Below, one piece after another: positions 1 through 9,472 of a stretch of 64,000 nucleotides of DNA. How positions within the stretch are numbered: the first letter of the stretch is position 1; each line of letters opens with the position of its first letter. The notes below the pieces were generated by a model that saw nothing but the letters and a program-made list of their open reading frames with translations, was not told where the DNA came from and did not search any database. Source of the DNA: Novipirellula sp052161655 (GTDB lineage Bacteria > Planctomycetota > Planctomycetia > Pirellulales > Pirellulaceae); contig NZ_CP197418.1 in assembly GCF_052161655.1 (NCBI RefSeq), positions 9,176,001-9,240,000 of the forward strand. Direction: 5' to 3'. The translations under genes were made by a program, and so were the position numbers.

Positions 1-156
1 GTCGAGTTTCTGCGTGATGCAACTGGAACACTGGACGTTGCAAACGAAGCGGGATCGGTGACCGCCCAGCAGCTGCAAGACTCGATCTTGGTGTCGCAAC
101 AGATGTTCATCAGCGAAGTGATCGCTACCGACGCATGGCTCGAACGACTGCGGTAA
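1..156 (+). CDS. 3' end of an unknown protein (partial)
   Basis: Frame 1 is open from the first base to a TAA at 154-156, giving the last 51 residues of a protein whose start lies outside the window. The tail is acidic and looks helical, and ends in WLERLR. I cannot assign a family. It could be the C-terminus of an oxidoreductase-type enzyme, but nothing visible settles this. About 190 bases of non-coding sequence separate it from the next gene on the same strand. Confidence 0.6.
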   Translation, partial: VEFLRDATGTLDVANEAGSVTAQQLQDSILVSQQMFISEVIATDAWLERLR

Positions 157-350
157 ACGACACCGTACCCGAGGAATCCTGAGTGACCAGAGTTTTTTTG
201 CGACAGCGTTTGCTGTGCCAGAGCCTAGCGATACGGCGAAGGATCGAGCGACTATACTAGTGAGCTATGGGGCAACGTCCGCCCGAAAACACTTGAGTCG
301 CCTGTTCGATGGACTGTCGGTGGCCGTTTGCGCTCAAATGAAGGTTGTCG

Positions 351-1637
351 ATGAAACCGCCACATTTGAGGTGGCTCTTTCTCGCCATCCTCCTGCTCGC
401 CATCGTCGCATTTGTCTTCGGGCGGTCTCGCTATTCCGACGCAAGTCGCCGGCCGATTCGCGTTGGAATTTTGCACTCCGAAACAGGCACCATGGCGGTC
501 AGCGAATTGCCCGTTCGCGATGCAACGCTGATGGCAATCGAAGAAATCAACGCCAACGGCGGAATTCTTGGCCGCCCCATCGAAGCGGTCATCGCCGATG
601 GAAAATCCGATGAGACAAACTTCGCGCAGCAGGCCGAACGGTTGATTCTAGAAGAAAAGGTGAGCGTCGTATTTGGCTGCTGGACCTCGGCTAGCCGCAA
701 GACCGTACGTCCTCTTTTTGAACGCTACCAGCATCTATTGTTCTATCCCGTCCAATACGAAGGACTCGAGCAATCACCAAACATTGTCTATACGGGCACA
801 ACTCCGAATCAACAAATCCTTCCAGCAGTAAAATGGTGTTTCGATGAACTTGGGTCCAAGACCGTTTTTTTGGTGGGTTCGGACTATGTCTTCCCTCGTA
901 CGGTAAATAACATCATCCGGACTCAGATTAGCGCGTTAAGTGGCGAAGTCGTCGGCGAAGAATACATGCTGCTCGGCAGTGAGCAGGCCGACTTGATTGT
1001 CGAAAAGATTGTCGCCAAGCAACCGGATCTGATTTTGAACACGTTGAACGGCAACAGCAACGATGCGTTTTTCGCGGCGCTGCGTTCGGCAGGCATCTCT
1101 TCCCGCGACATTCCCACGATGTCGTTCAGCATTGCCGAAGTCGAGTTGCAGAGCATGCAGAACGATCAGATGGCCGGCGACTACGCCGCGTGGACCTATT
1201 TCCAAAGTATTGAGAGCGAACAGAACACCAAGTTTGTGAAGCGATTCCAAGACCGATTTGGCGACGACCGCGTGACCGATGACCCGATCGAAGCAGGCTA
1301 CTTTGGCGTCCACTTGTGGAAGCAAGCCGTTGAAGACGCGGGCACCGACGACCCGACTACGGTACGATCCAAACTCGGCAACCAGAGCTATCCAGCACCG
1401 CAAGGCATCGTCTCGATTGACCCTGAAACTCACCACACTTGGAAAACGCTTCGGATTGGACGCATCGGAAAAGATGGCCAATTCGACGTCGTTTGGACCT
1501 CGGACTATCCCGTACGCCCGGTTACGTTTCCGATCTATCAATCGCGTGAACGGTGGGAACGGTTTCTCGAGCAGATGTTTTTAGATTGGGGGCACAGTTG
1601 GTCTAACTCCGCTGACTCGGAGAACGTCAACCTATGA
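351..1637 (+). CDS. UrtA/AmiC-like periplasmic ligand-binding protein
   Basis: A branched-chain amino acid/urea-type type I periplasmic binding protein of 428 residues. A hydrophobic N-terminal segment at about residues 8-24 is an uncleaved anchor or signal peptide. It is followed by IRVGILHSETGTMAVSE, typical of UrtA/FmdD/AmiC proteins, and by VSVVFGCWTSASRK and LLFYPVQYEGLEQSPN, the usual ligand-site segments of urea and short-chain amide binders. I start at ATG 351 because GAAGG lies 6 bases upstream; a TTG two codons earlier is possible. No ABC permease or ATPase gene is adjacent. Instead the stop overlaps the ATG of a chemoreceptor by 4 bases (ATGA), so the protein probably presents ligand to that receptor rather than to a transporter. 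Urea or amide as ligand is inferred from family resemblance only. Confidence 0.85.
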   Translation: MKPPHLRWLFLAILLLAIVAFVFGRSRYSDASRRPIRVGILHSETGTMAVSELPVRDATLMAIEEINANGGILGRPIEAVIADGKSDETNFAQQAERLILEEKVSVVFGCWTSASRKTVRPLFERYQHLLFYPVQYEGLEQSPNIVYTGTTPNQQILPAVKWCFDELGSKTVFLVGSDYVFPRTVNNIIRTQISALSGEVVGEEYMLLGSEQADLIVEKIVAKQPDLILNTLNGNSNDAFFAALRSAGISSRDIPTMSFSIAEVELQSMQNDQMAGDYAAWTYFQSIESEQNTKFVKRFQDRFGDDRVTDDPIEAGYFGVHLWKQAVEDAGTDDPTTVRSKLGNQSYPAPQGIVSIDPETHHTWKTLRIGRIGKDGQFDVVWTSDYPVRPVTFPIYQSRERWERFLEQMFLDWGHSWSNSADSENVNL

Positions 1638-3982
1638 TTTCTCGCCGTCTACTATCCCGATTGATTGCATGGTTCTTGGTGATCTCGCTTGCTCCGTTGG
1701 CCATCGTCGCTTCGTTGGCCCACTTTAGTGCGGAACATGCGCTGCGAAACCAGATCCAGAATCATTTGTGGGCCGCTGCGGATAGCAAGTCGCTGCAAAT
1801 CTATGACTTTTTCCAAGAACGCATCGACGATGTCACAACGTTGGCCCAGACTCCTGATGTCGCCGATGCACTGGAGGTTCTCTCGACCGCGAACGACAAC
1901 CCAGACGATGCGATCACAGCAGGAGCCAATTTACGTAAGTTGTCAAAGTCGTATCTTGAGCGCGGTGGGTACACGGACCTGTACCTCGTTTCCAGTAGTG
2001 GAACGCGTATATTTTCGACAGATTCCGACGCGAATGGAGATCTTGATCAAAACAGGCTCCTATCCGGGGAGTTATTGAAGATCGCCAACCGAGCGGCCAC
2101 GCTACTCGATTCGTCGGTTTCCAATCCCATCGCGATTTCCGCATTGAGCCAGATTCGTTTACTCGCGGCGCCCGTGACACAAGAAGATACTGTTGTCGGC
2201 GTCGCTGTTCTTGCCATCAGTGATGAACGGATCAGTTCGCTCATTCACGACTACACCGGACTGGGGCAAACCGGAGAGTCGTTGCTCGGATCTCGCGTGG
2301 GCAACGAAATTGTCTTTGCAACCTCTACACGGCACGATTTGGAAGCGGGTTTTCGGCGGCGACTGAAGATGAATTCGCAACCGCAATTATCGATGCAACT
2401 AGCCGTGCAAGGATACCGAGGCAGCGGTGAAACGATTGACTATCGTGGCGTCCCTGTGCTGGCAGTTTGGCGATACGTCCCCTCGTTTCGTTGGGGTATG
2501 GTGGTGAAAATCGACTCCAGCGAAGCACTCGCTCCGGTGCGTACGCTGCGCACACAGAGCCTAGTTATCGCCGCGTTGGCGTTCCTAGCCGTGGTAACCA
2601 TTGCGTTTTTTGTCTCGAGCTCGATTTCTCGACCGATTGTCAACTTAACAAAATCAGTGCGTCGAATGAGTGACGGGTCACTCGACGAACGGGTTGTCGT
2701 CGAATCTCGCGATGAGATCGGTGACTTGGCGACTGAGTTCAATCAGATGGCCGAAACGCTCAGCAAGAATGTGCGAGAGATTTCGGAGCAGAAAAAGCAC
2801 ACCCAAACGATTCTCGACTCGACCGCGGATGGGATCGTGTCTCTGATCGCGGATGGCGAAATCCGTTCGTTCAACATAGCGGCGGAAAAATTATTCGACA
2901 TCAAAGCGGACGAGATCATCGGGCACCGTTTGCAGAGTCTTTCTCCAGCACTGGCAAATGCGGTCGAACACGTGCCAACCAACGGCGAGACGATCGCCGA
3001 GATCACGAATACCGATGGCACGACCATTTCCTTGGCGGTCCGGCAATCGGAAATGCAGTCCAGCGAAGGACGATTGACCATTCTGACGCTACAAAACATC
3101 ACGATGCGGCAACAGGCCGAAGCCGAGCGAGCGAGACTATTCGCTGGCATCCGTGATGCCGTCAAACAACTCTCTACCGCCAGCCAAGAAATCCTTGCCT
3201 CGACGACGCAGCAGGCTGCAACGTCGCAGCAACAGGTCGCGATGGTCTCGGAAATCACCGCCACCGTTCACCAAATTGCAACAACGGCGAATCAGGCCGC
3301 GGACGAAGCCAAACACGTGTCGCAATCCGCCCACCAAGCTGACGAAGTAAGCCAAGCGGGTTTGAAATCGGTACGTGATACGATCCAAGCCATGCACAAC
3401 GTACGAGAACAGTCAGGGTCGGTTGGAAAAGCGATCTTGTTACTCGCCGAACGTTCACAAACAATCGGAGAATTCCTCAGCAAGGTAACAGACATCGCCG
3501 AACAAACAAACGTGTTGGCGCTGAATGCCGCCGTGGAAGCTTCACGGGCGGGTGAACACGGAAAAGGATTCGCCGTCGTCGCGAGCGAAGTCAAATCATT
3601 GTCGGCACAGTCCAAGCAAACCGTTGTCGATATCCGCGCCATCTTGATGGACGTTCATCAAGCGATCGCGCAAGTCGTAACGACCGCCGAGCAAGGTTCA
3701 CAATCAATTGACCAGGCGAGCGAGGTGGTATCGCACGCCGATGACGTGATCCGAACGCTGGGAGATACCATCAACACGGCAGCAATGGCCGCGACCAAAA
3801 TTGTTGCAAGTGTAGCAGAGCAAGCCACCGCATTATCTCAAATCAACACCGGGATGTCTCAGGTCGAACAGGGGACTCAGCAAACACTTGCGGCCAATCG
3901 ACAAGCCGAACGCCTAGCTCAAGACCTGAACGAATTGGGCTCTCGATTGGTCACTCTGATCCAGGACGGCGATGTCAGATGA
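1634..3982 (+). CDS. Methyl-accepting chemotaxis protein with periplasmic sensor, HAMP and PAS domains
   Basis: A transmembrane chemoreceptor of 782 residues. TM1 is at about 10-30 and is followed by a roughly 280-residue extracytoplasmic region of Cache type. TM2 is at about 309-330, HAMP at 331-385 (SRPIVNLTKSVRRMSDGSL), a PAS domain at about 390-492, and the MCP signalling coiled coil from about 500 to the end. The hairpin tip that contacts CheA/CheW is clear at about 625-650 (NVLALNAAVEASRAGEHGKG). No C-terminal NWETF-type CheR tether is visible. The start overlaps the stop of the upstream binding protein (ATGA), implying translational coupling and a joint role in sensing. The 3' end overlaps the convergent DUF1501 gene by 8 bases. 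The PAS domain suggests an additional cytoplasmic or redox input. Planctomycete swarmer cells are flagellated, so a tactic role fits. Confidence 0.95.
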   Translation: MISRRLLSRLIAWFLVISLAPLAIVASLAHFSAEHALRNQIQNHLWAAADSKSLQIYDFFQERIDDVTTLAQTPDVADALEVLSTANDNPDDAITAGANLRKLSKSYLERGGYTDLYLVSSSGTRIFSTDSDANGDLDQNRLLSGELLKIANRAATLLDSSVSNPIAISALSQIRLLAAPVTQEDTVVGVAVLAISDERISSLIHDYTGLGQTGESLLGSRVGNEIVFATSTRHDLEAGFRRRLKMNSQPQLSMQLAVQGYRGSGETIDYRGVPVLAVWRYVPSFRWGMVVKIDSSEALAPVRTLRTQSLVIAALAFLAVVTIAFFVSSSISRPIVNLTKSVRRMSDGSLDERVVVESRDEIGDLATEFNQMAETLSKNVREISEQKKHTQTILDSTADGIVSLIADGEIRSFNIAAEKLFDIKADEIIGHRLQSLSPALANAVEHVPTNGETIAEITNTDGTTISLAVRQSEMQSSEGRLTILTLQNITMRQQAEAERARLFAGIRDAVKQLSTASQEILASTTQQAATSQQQVAMVSEITATVHQIATTANQAADEAKHVSQSAHQADEVSQAGLKSVRDTIQAMHNVREQSGSVGKAILLLAERSQTIGEFLSKVTDIAEQTNVLALNAAVEASRAGEHGKGFAVVASEVKSLSAQSKQTVVDIRAILMDVHQAIAQVVTTAEQGSQSIDQASEVVSHADDVIRTLGDTINTAAMAATKIVASVAEQATALSQINTGMSQVEQGTQQTLAANRQAERLAQDLNELGSRLVTLIQDGDVR

Positions 3983-5435
3983 GCAGATCTTTTACAACAT
4001 GCCCGTGCACGTCGGTCAAGCGATAATCGCGGCCTTGGAAACGATAGGTCAGCTGTTCGTGATCGAAGCCCAGCAAGTGCAAAATCGTTGCCTGCAAATC
4101 ATGGACGTGCACCGGATTTTCCGAAACCGAAAACCCAAGCTCATCCGATTGACCGTAATCGAAGCCGCCTTTGACACCGGCACCGGCCATCCACATCGTG
4201 AACGCGTCGGGGTAATGATCACGGCCGAGCACCTTGCTGCCGGCCGTTCGGCCTTCTCGAAACGGGGTGCGACCGAACTCGCCGCCCCACACGATCAACG
4301 TGTCTTCGAATAATCCACGTTGTTTCAAATCTTTGATCAACGCGGCGATTGGCTTGTCCATGGTGGCACACTTTTTGGTCAATCCGTCGGTGATTCCCGT
4401 ATCGGCTCCGGTGCCGTGGAAATCCCAGCCCCAATCAAACAACTGGACAAAGCGGACGCCCGACTCGACCAAGCGTCGCGCCAACAAACAATTGTTCGCC
4501 AGACTCGAATCACCTGGCTTCGCTCCGTATTCGTCGAGCGTCGCCTGCGTTTCTTGCGAGATATCCATGACCTCGGGAACCGCAGTCTGCATACGAAATG
4601 CGAGCTCGTATTGCGAGATACGCGTCAAGGTTTCAGGATGTCCCATCTCCGCCGCTTGCAGTTCATTCAGGTCATGAAGCGCGTCGAGCGTTTTGCGACG
4701 CATTTGACGATCCATCCCATTGGGGTCTGATGCATAGAGCACTGGGTCGCCCTTGGATCGGCACTGAACCCCTTGGTAAACCGACGGCAGAAACCCATTT
4801 CCGAAGGATGCTTTACCGCCGTTGGGCTGAACTCCGCTTGAGATCAGCACCACAAAGCCCGGCAGATTTTCGTTCTCGCTGCCCAGCCCATACGTCACCC
4901 AAGAACCCATCGACGGACGGCCCGAGCGTGGCGAACCCGTGTAAACCAACAATTCCGCCGGAGCGTGATTGAATTGGTCGGTGTACATCGAATGAACCAT
5001 ACAAAGATCATCGGCGATGCCATGAAAATGAGGAATCGCGTCGGACATCCACGTTCCATGCTTGCCGACTTGCGCCCACTTCCGTGGCGACCCCATCAAT
5101 TTTGGTGTGCCGCTAGTAAAGGCAAATTCACGTCCCGCTAAAAACTCGGCTGGACAATCTTGGTCTGAATGCTGAGCCAAGCTGGGCTTGTAATCATACA
5201 TGTCCAAGTTCGGTGGCGAACCGGTCATGTGCAAATAAATCACTCGCTTTGCTTTGGCTGGAAAATGGGGTTGCCGCAGCATTAATGGATCGGCGACAGG
5301 CTTCCCCGCGGTAACGCCGGCGGCCTTCGTATCGCCCATCAAGGATGCCAGCGCGATCCCGCCCAGCCCCGCAGCGGATTGCTGGAGGAAGTGACGACGT
5401 GTTTGAATCTGCAGTTGTCTGAGTCTTGGGTGCAT
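3975..5435 (-). CDS. DUF1501 protein, Tat-exported, sulfatase-like
   Basis: A 486-residue member of the DUF1501 family, which is abundant in planctomycetes and distantly related to sulfatases and alkaline phosphatases. The N-terminus has a twin-arginine signal (TRRHFLQQSAAGLGG), predicting folded export. Family landmarks are HMTGSPPNLDMYDYKP near the start, VWGGEFGRTPF in the C-terminal half and a late metal-site-like GRDHYPDAFTMW. It lies 8 bases after the stop of the PSCyt1/PSCyt2/PSD1 gene, the standard order of this pair, so the two are probably co-transcribed. The biochemical role is not established for the family; polysaccharide or sulfate-ester processing in the periplasm is usually proposed. 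Confidence 0.93.
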   Translation of the reverse strand: MHPRLRQLQIQTRRHFLQQSAAGLGGIALASLMGDTKAAGVTAGKPVADPLMLRQPHFPAKAKRVIYLHMTGSPPNLDMYDYKPSLAQHSDQDCPAEFLAGREFAFTSGTPKLMGSPRKWAQVGKHGTWMSDAIPHFHGIADDLCMVHSMYTDQFNHAPAELLVYTGSPRSGRPSMGSWVTYGLGSENENLPGFVVLISSGVQPNGGKASFGNGFLPSVYQGVQCRSKGDPVLYASDPNGMDRQMRRKTLDALHDLNELQAAEMGHPETLTRISQYELAFRMQTAVPEVMDISQETQATLDEYGAKPGDSSLANNCLLARRLVESGVRFVQLFDWGWDFHGTGADTGITDGLTKKCATMDKPIAALIKDLKQRGLFEDTLIVWGGEFGRTPFREGRTAGSKVLGRDHYPDAFTMWMAGAGVKGGFDYGQSDELGFSVSENPVHVHDLQATILHLLGFDHEQLTYRFQGRDYRLTDVHGHVVKDLLI

Positions 5436-5443
5436 GGTTCTTC

Positions 5444-8400
5444 CTATCGTTTCATCAACAATTCGTCGAGATTTAGCATCACATTTCCGACCACGGTCCA
5501 GACCGCAAGCTCCACCGCGTCGGCTCCCTCGGGCACGTCGCCAATCGGGTCGGTTGCCATCTGTTTGGCCGCAGCGGGGTCCGCTGAAAACGCGGCACTC
5601 GCTTCATCGACAAGCTGAGTGATTCGTTTGATCTCCACTTCGTTGGGATTACGAATCAGAGTGGTTTGAAAAATGAATTGAATTCGCTCTTCAGTTGTTT
5701 TTGCTGCTGCCACTGTACGCCGCGCAAGCGACTGAGCGGCTTCGATGTAGACGGGATCATTCAGCGTCACGAGGGCCTGCAGTGGCGTGTTCGTGCGAAT
5801 TCGCCGAACGGTGCAAACATCACGGTCCGGAGCATCAAACTGGGACATTGACGGATAGGGACTCGATCGCCGCCATGACGTATAAATCCCAGCTCGATAA
5901 CGGTCGTCGCCCTCGCTGGTTTTCCAATCCGTGTCACCTCCGAACGCCGCTCGCAGTCCCAATTCGGGTTGCGGTGGATTGACCGGTGGACCGCCCATTT
6001 TGTCGCTCAACAACCCGGCAACGTACAGAGCTTGATCGCGTACCATTTCGGCCGAAATGCGGAAACGAGGGCCGCGAGCAAGCATCCGGTTCATCGGATC
6101 GCTTTCTTGCTGCTGCACGCTCGTCACCGAGCTTTGCCGATAGGTCGATGACATCACTAACAATTTCAAAAACGCTTTGATGTCCCAACCGTTTTGCTGC
6201 AGCTCGGTCGCCAACCAATCCAGCAATTCGGGATGCGATGGCAATTCGCCTTGCGAGCCAAACTCTTCGCTCGATTCGACAATCCCGATCCCGAAAATCT
6301 GTTCCCAATGGCGGTTTGCGATCACACGTGCCGTCAACGGATTGTCCTCATCGACTAACCAATGAGCAAGGTCCAAACGATCGGGCGTTTTGCTGTTTCG
6401 CAGCGGATGAAACACGGCGGGCGTCCCCTCGCTGACCTCGTTACCAAGACTCGTGTAACTTCCTCGCAGTTGGATATGCGTTTTGCGTCGCTCTTTCTCC
6501 GCAAGCTGTTGCATGATTGGCGTGGTGGTCGCCGGTTTCATCTCGCGGAGCTGGGTTTCCAATTTTGCGTGCTGTTTGCGAATCGGATCCAACGAGGGTG
6601 CGATGCTGCGATAGTAGGCGGCAAGTTCTGCTTGCTCACTCGCAGAATACGATCGCATTCGGACCGCTAACAATGTTTGAATCTTCAGCGGCAAGGCGGC
6701 CCATTTGGTAACGCCTTCGTCAAACGTCATCGCAACACGAAACTGATTGAGCAAGTGTTTTGCATGGACCGATTGCTGATCCAAAGTCAACGTCAATGTT
6801 CCATTGCCAAGTTTCAGAGGCCGATCAAGCACCAAGGTCAATTCATGAGCCGAACCGATTCCGCCTGCGATCGCCCATCCCTTTTTGTCATCAATCTTGT
6901 CGGCCAGGATGCTGGCGGCCGTAAATTTGGGTTGTTCAAAATCGGCAAATGCCGAAACAAAACGAAGCGAGGTTTTTCCGGACGTACTTAGTTCCAAGCT
7001 TGGCATTGGCAACGCTTCGGGCGACTGTTGCCAAATCACGTTGCGATCTTGATCGAGCAATTGCAGTGTATATCCCGCCAATCGGCCCGAGATGCTACCG
7101 CCACCATCGGTGCGATTCCACAATCCAATTCGGTCGACGGGGAGCTCAGCGCCCAGATCCACTTCCAACCAGGGATTATCTTCGATTTGGGTATGCGTGA
7201 CCGAACGATCTTGGAAATTGCCACTCGTGTTGTCATCGATCGCAAACTCGGCGGGCCCGTTAAAACCGGTGGAACTTTGCGTCACCGTGCCTGAAAGTGC
7301 AACGTTCTGGTCACCGCTGAAAACTTGCAATTCGGCAACATGCAAAATCCGCTGCTTGCCGGGAAGCTCCAAGCGAACGAACCTCGCATCCATCGGCGTC
7401 ATGTCGCTGGGCGTCCATGTCGCCGAGACTTTGGAAAGGACAAAATTATCGGCTTGTTCTTTGCCTACCTCTAATTTCAACCCGACAAGCGACCGTGAGC
7501 CTGCGGGAGCCGCGTTGGATTGGCCCGCGTTGGATTGGTCCACGCTGGATTGGTCCGCATCAGTCAAGTGAGAATCGTTAATCGGAAATTGCAGCGTATA
7601 CGTATCACGATCTGCTTTTTCGCCACTCGCGGTAATCCAACCCTCGTCATCCGTAACCAGTTGGCGGTCGTGAGCGGCTAACTCAGTGGGAACCAGAGGT
7701 GACCACTCAGGTTGCTCGCGAATCGACTTCATCCACTCGGCTTGTTGTTTTTCAAGATCGGGGGTCGATTTATTCAATTGCGATGCGAGCTGAGCGATTT
7801 GAGTGCGTAAGGATTGCTTCAACTCAAGTTGTTCTTCGAACCAAACTTCGTGCAACGGGCTTTCGTCGCGGCGATCACGGTCGGCGGACTGGTTAAAGAA
7901 GGCAAAGAATTTGAAATACTCGTCATGCGTGATCGGGTCGTATTTATGGGTATGACATTGAGCACACGCCATGGTGGTTCCCATCCAAACAGCCATTGTC
8001 GTGTTGACACGATCGACCACCGCGACATTTCGAAACTCTTCGTCGTTCGTGCCGCCTTCGCTGTTCGTCATCGTGTTTCGATGAAACGCGGTGGCGATCA
8101 ATTGTTCGTCGGTCGGGTTGTCGAGCAAATCACCAGCGATTTGTTCAATCGTAAATTGGTCAAACGGTTTGTTATTGTTTAGCGAATCGATGACGTAATC
8201 GCGGTACGCCCAAATCGTTCGCAAGGGATCATCGGCGTACCCGGCAGAGTCGGCGTAGCGAGCCAAATCGAGCCACACACGGGCCCAACGTATACCAAAC
8301 GCGGGTTTGGCCAGCAGTTGATCGACGTACTTTTCATACGCGTTTGCATCAGAATCATTCACAAACGCCTGAGCTTCTTGCCAGGTAGGCGGTACTCCGG

Positions 8401-8971
8401 TCAAATCGATCGCCATTCGGCGAGCCAGCGTCAAACGATCCGCCTCGGGGGACGGTTTCAACTGGTTGGCTTCGAGCTTGGATAGCACAAACGCGTCGAT
8501 CGGATTACGCACCCATTCGGTTTGCTCGACGTGTTGCTTAATTAGGGGCAGGGCAGGGCGGGTCGGTTTTTCGTAGGCCCAATGCTTGGCATAGCTGCCG
8601 CCTTGTTTAATCCAACGACGCATCAGATCGATCTCGCCTTTGGACAGACGTTTGCCTTTCTCCTCCGGAGGCATCCGCATGTCTTCGTCGTCGGTGGTCA
8701 ACCGGGCAATCAGCTCGCTGTCGTCCGGATCGCCTGGTTTGATCGCGACATAGCCACCGAGATCTTCACGCGAACCGTCCTCGGTATCGAGTCTCAGTCC
8801 GGCGGCACGTTGGTCTTCGTCCGGCCCGTGACAGGCAACACAACGCCCAAACAAGATCGTGCGAATGTCGCGATTGAAGTCGACAGGCTTGTCTGCGGAA
8901 CAAACACCTGCGGTAAAAACTCCGCAGACGATTGGCATGAGATAGCGGAAACATGAAGGTATCGATTTCAT
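5444..8971 (-). CDS. Planctomycete cytochrome C/DUF1549/DUF1553 (PSD1) protein
   Basis: A large exported protein of 1175 residues with the standard planctomycete architecture. A signal peptide (residues 1-25) is followed by PSCyt1 with a c-type heme motif CVACH at 44-48, then DUF1549 with a second CAQCH motif. An inserted discoidin/F5-8C-like segment contains PWLEVDLGAELPVDRIGLWNR-type sequence. The C-terminal part is DUF1553, with RVIANRHWEQIFGIGIVESS and NTPLQALVTLNDPVYIEAAQ. It is paired with the DUF1501 gene immediately downstream. The sugar-binding-like insert suggests binding to a polysaccharide substrate; this is inference. Its own role is unproven, but these proteins are thought to be periplasmic redox or binding components. 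Confidence 0.95.
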   Translation of the reverse strand: MKSIPSCFRYLMPIVCGVFTAGVCSADKPVDFNRDIRTILFGRCVACHGPDEDQRAAGLRLDTEDGSREDLGGYVAIKPGDPDDSELIARLTTDDEDMRMPPEEKGKRLSKGEIDLMRRWIKQGGSYAKHWAYEKPTRPALPLIKQHVEQTEWVRNPIDAFVLSKLEANQLKPSPEADRLTLARRMAIDLTGVPPTWQEAQAFVNDSDANAYEKYVDQLLAKPAFGIRWARVWLDLARYADSAGYADDPLRTIWAYRDYVIDSLNNNKPFDQFTIEQIAGDLLDNPTDEQLIATAFHRNTMTNSEGGTNDEEFRNVAVVDRVNTTMAVWMGTTMACAQCHTHKYDPITHDEYFKFFAFFNQSADRDRRDESPLHEVWFEEQLELKQSLRTQIAQLASQLNKSTPDLEKQQAEWMKSIREQPEWSPLVPTELAAHDRQLVTDDEGWITASGEKADRDTYTLQFPINDSHLTDADQSSVDQSNAGQSNAAPAGSRSLVGLKLEVGKEQADNFVLSKVSATWTPSDMTPMDARFVRLELPGKQRILHVAELQVFSGDQNVALSGTVTQSSTGFNGPAEFAIDDNTSGNFQDRSVTHTQIEDNPWLEVDLGAELPVDRIGLWNRTDGGGSISGRLAGYTLQLLDQDRNVIWQQSPEALPMPSLELSTSGKTSLRFVSAFADFEQPKFTAASILADKIDDKKGWAIAGGIGSAHELTLVLDRPLKLGNGTLTLTLDQQSVHAKHLLNQFRVAMTFDEGVTKWAALPLKIQTLLAVRMRSYSASEQAELAAYYRSIAPSLDPIRKQHAKLETQLREMKPATTTPIMQQLAEKERRKTHIQLRGSYTSLGNEVSEGTPAVFHPLRNSKTPDRLDLAHWLVDEDNPLTARVIANRHWEQIFGIGIVESSEEFGSQGELPSHPELLDWLATELQQNGWDIKAFLKLLVMSSTYRQSSVTSVQQQESDPMNRMLARGPRFRISAEMVRDQALYVAGLLSDKMGGPPVNPPQPELGLRAAFGGDTDWKTSEGDDRYRAGIYTSWRRSSPYPSMSQFDAPDRDVCTVRRIRTNTPLQALVTLNDPVYIEAAQSLARRTVAAAKTTEERIQFIFQTTLIRNPNEVEIKRITQLVDEASAAFSADPAAAKQMATDPIGDVPEGADAVELAVWTVVGNVMLNLDELLMKR

Positions 8972-9472
8972 GAAAACCTAGAAGGACAAAATGGAAGGAG
9001 GTCACAATGAGGCAAACGCTCACAATAGACTCGAGAGTCCTCAAGACGCGTGGCCGAGCTGGACGAAACGGGGTAGGAAGGAACGGGAGGACTCGCGTGA
9101 CAAGCGGCGAGGTGGGCTCGTGGCAAGTCGAGCGTCCCATTCATTTTAGCAAGAATCGGACTTCACCCCCTACCCAGAAACCACTTGCCCCATGTTTTGG
9201 TGGACAATTCCATCCGATTTCTTGTTAATGCAACATCCCCCCAAGCGGCGGTTTGTGACCGCGACAGAAAGTGAAACCGAAACAATCCTCATAAACCGCA
9301 AGAAGTGAAGAAATTGGACGATGTTTGATGGCAATGCTGTCTCAAATGAAGTGCCCTTTTTGCCGAGTGCTAAGCCAAACCTAAGCTTTTTATGTACGGT
9401 GTGAACAGTGGCAAATTGCTCATTTGCTTCAGTCCGCCCATTTCAATTCCCGGTCTGGAAGAAGCGCTCCCG
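8972..9472. other. Divergent intergenic region, no gene seen
   Basis: About 500 bases lie between the minus-strand PSD1 gene and the plus-strand ectB-like gene. Short open frames here show no family similarity and no convincing ribosome-binding sites. It must hold promoters for both directions, but I see no good -35/-10 pair. A Shine-Dalgarno-like GGAAGAAG at 9457-9464 sits 8 bases before ATG 9473 and sets the start of the ectB-like gene. Confidence 0.6.
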
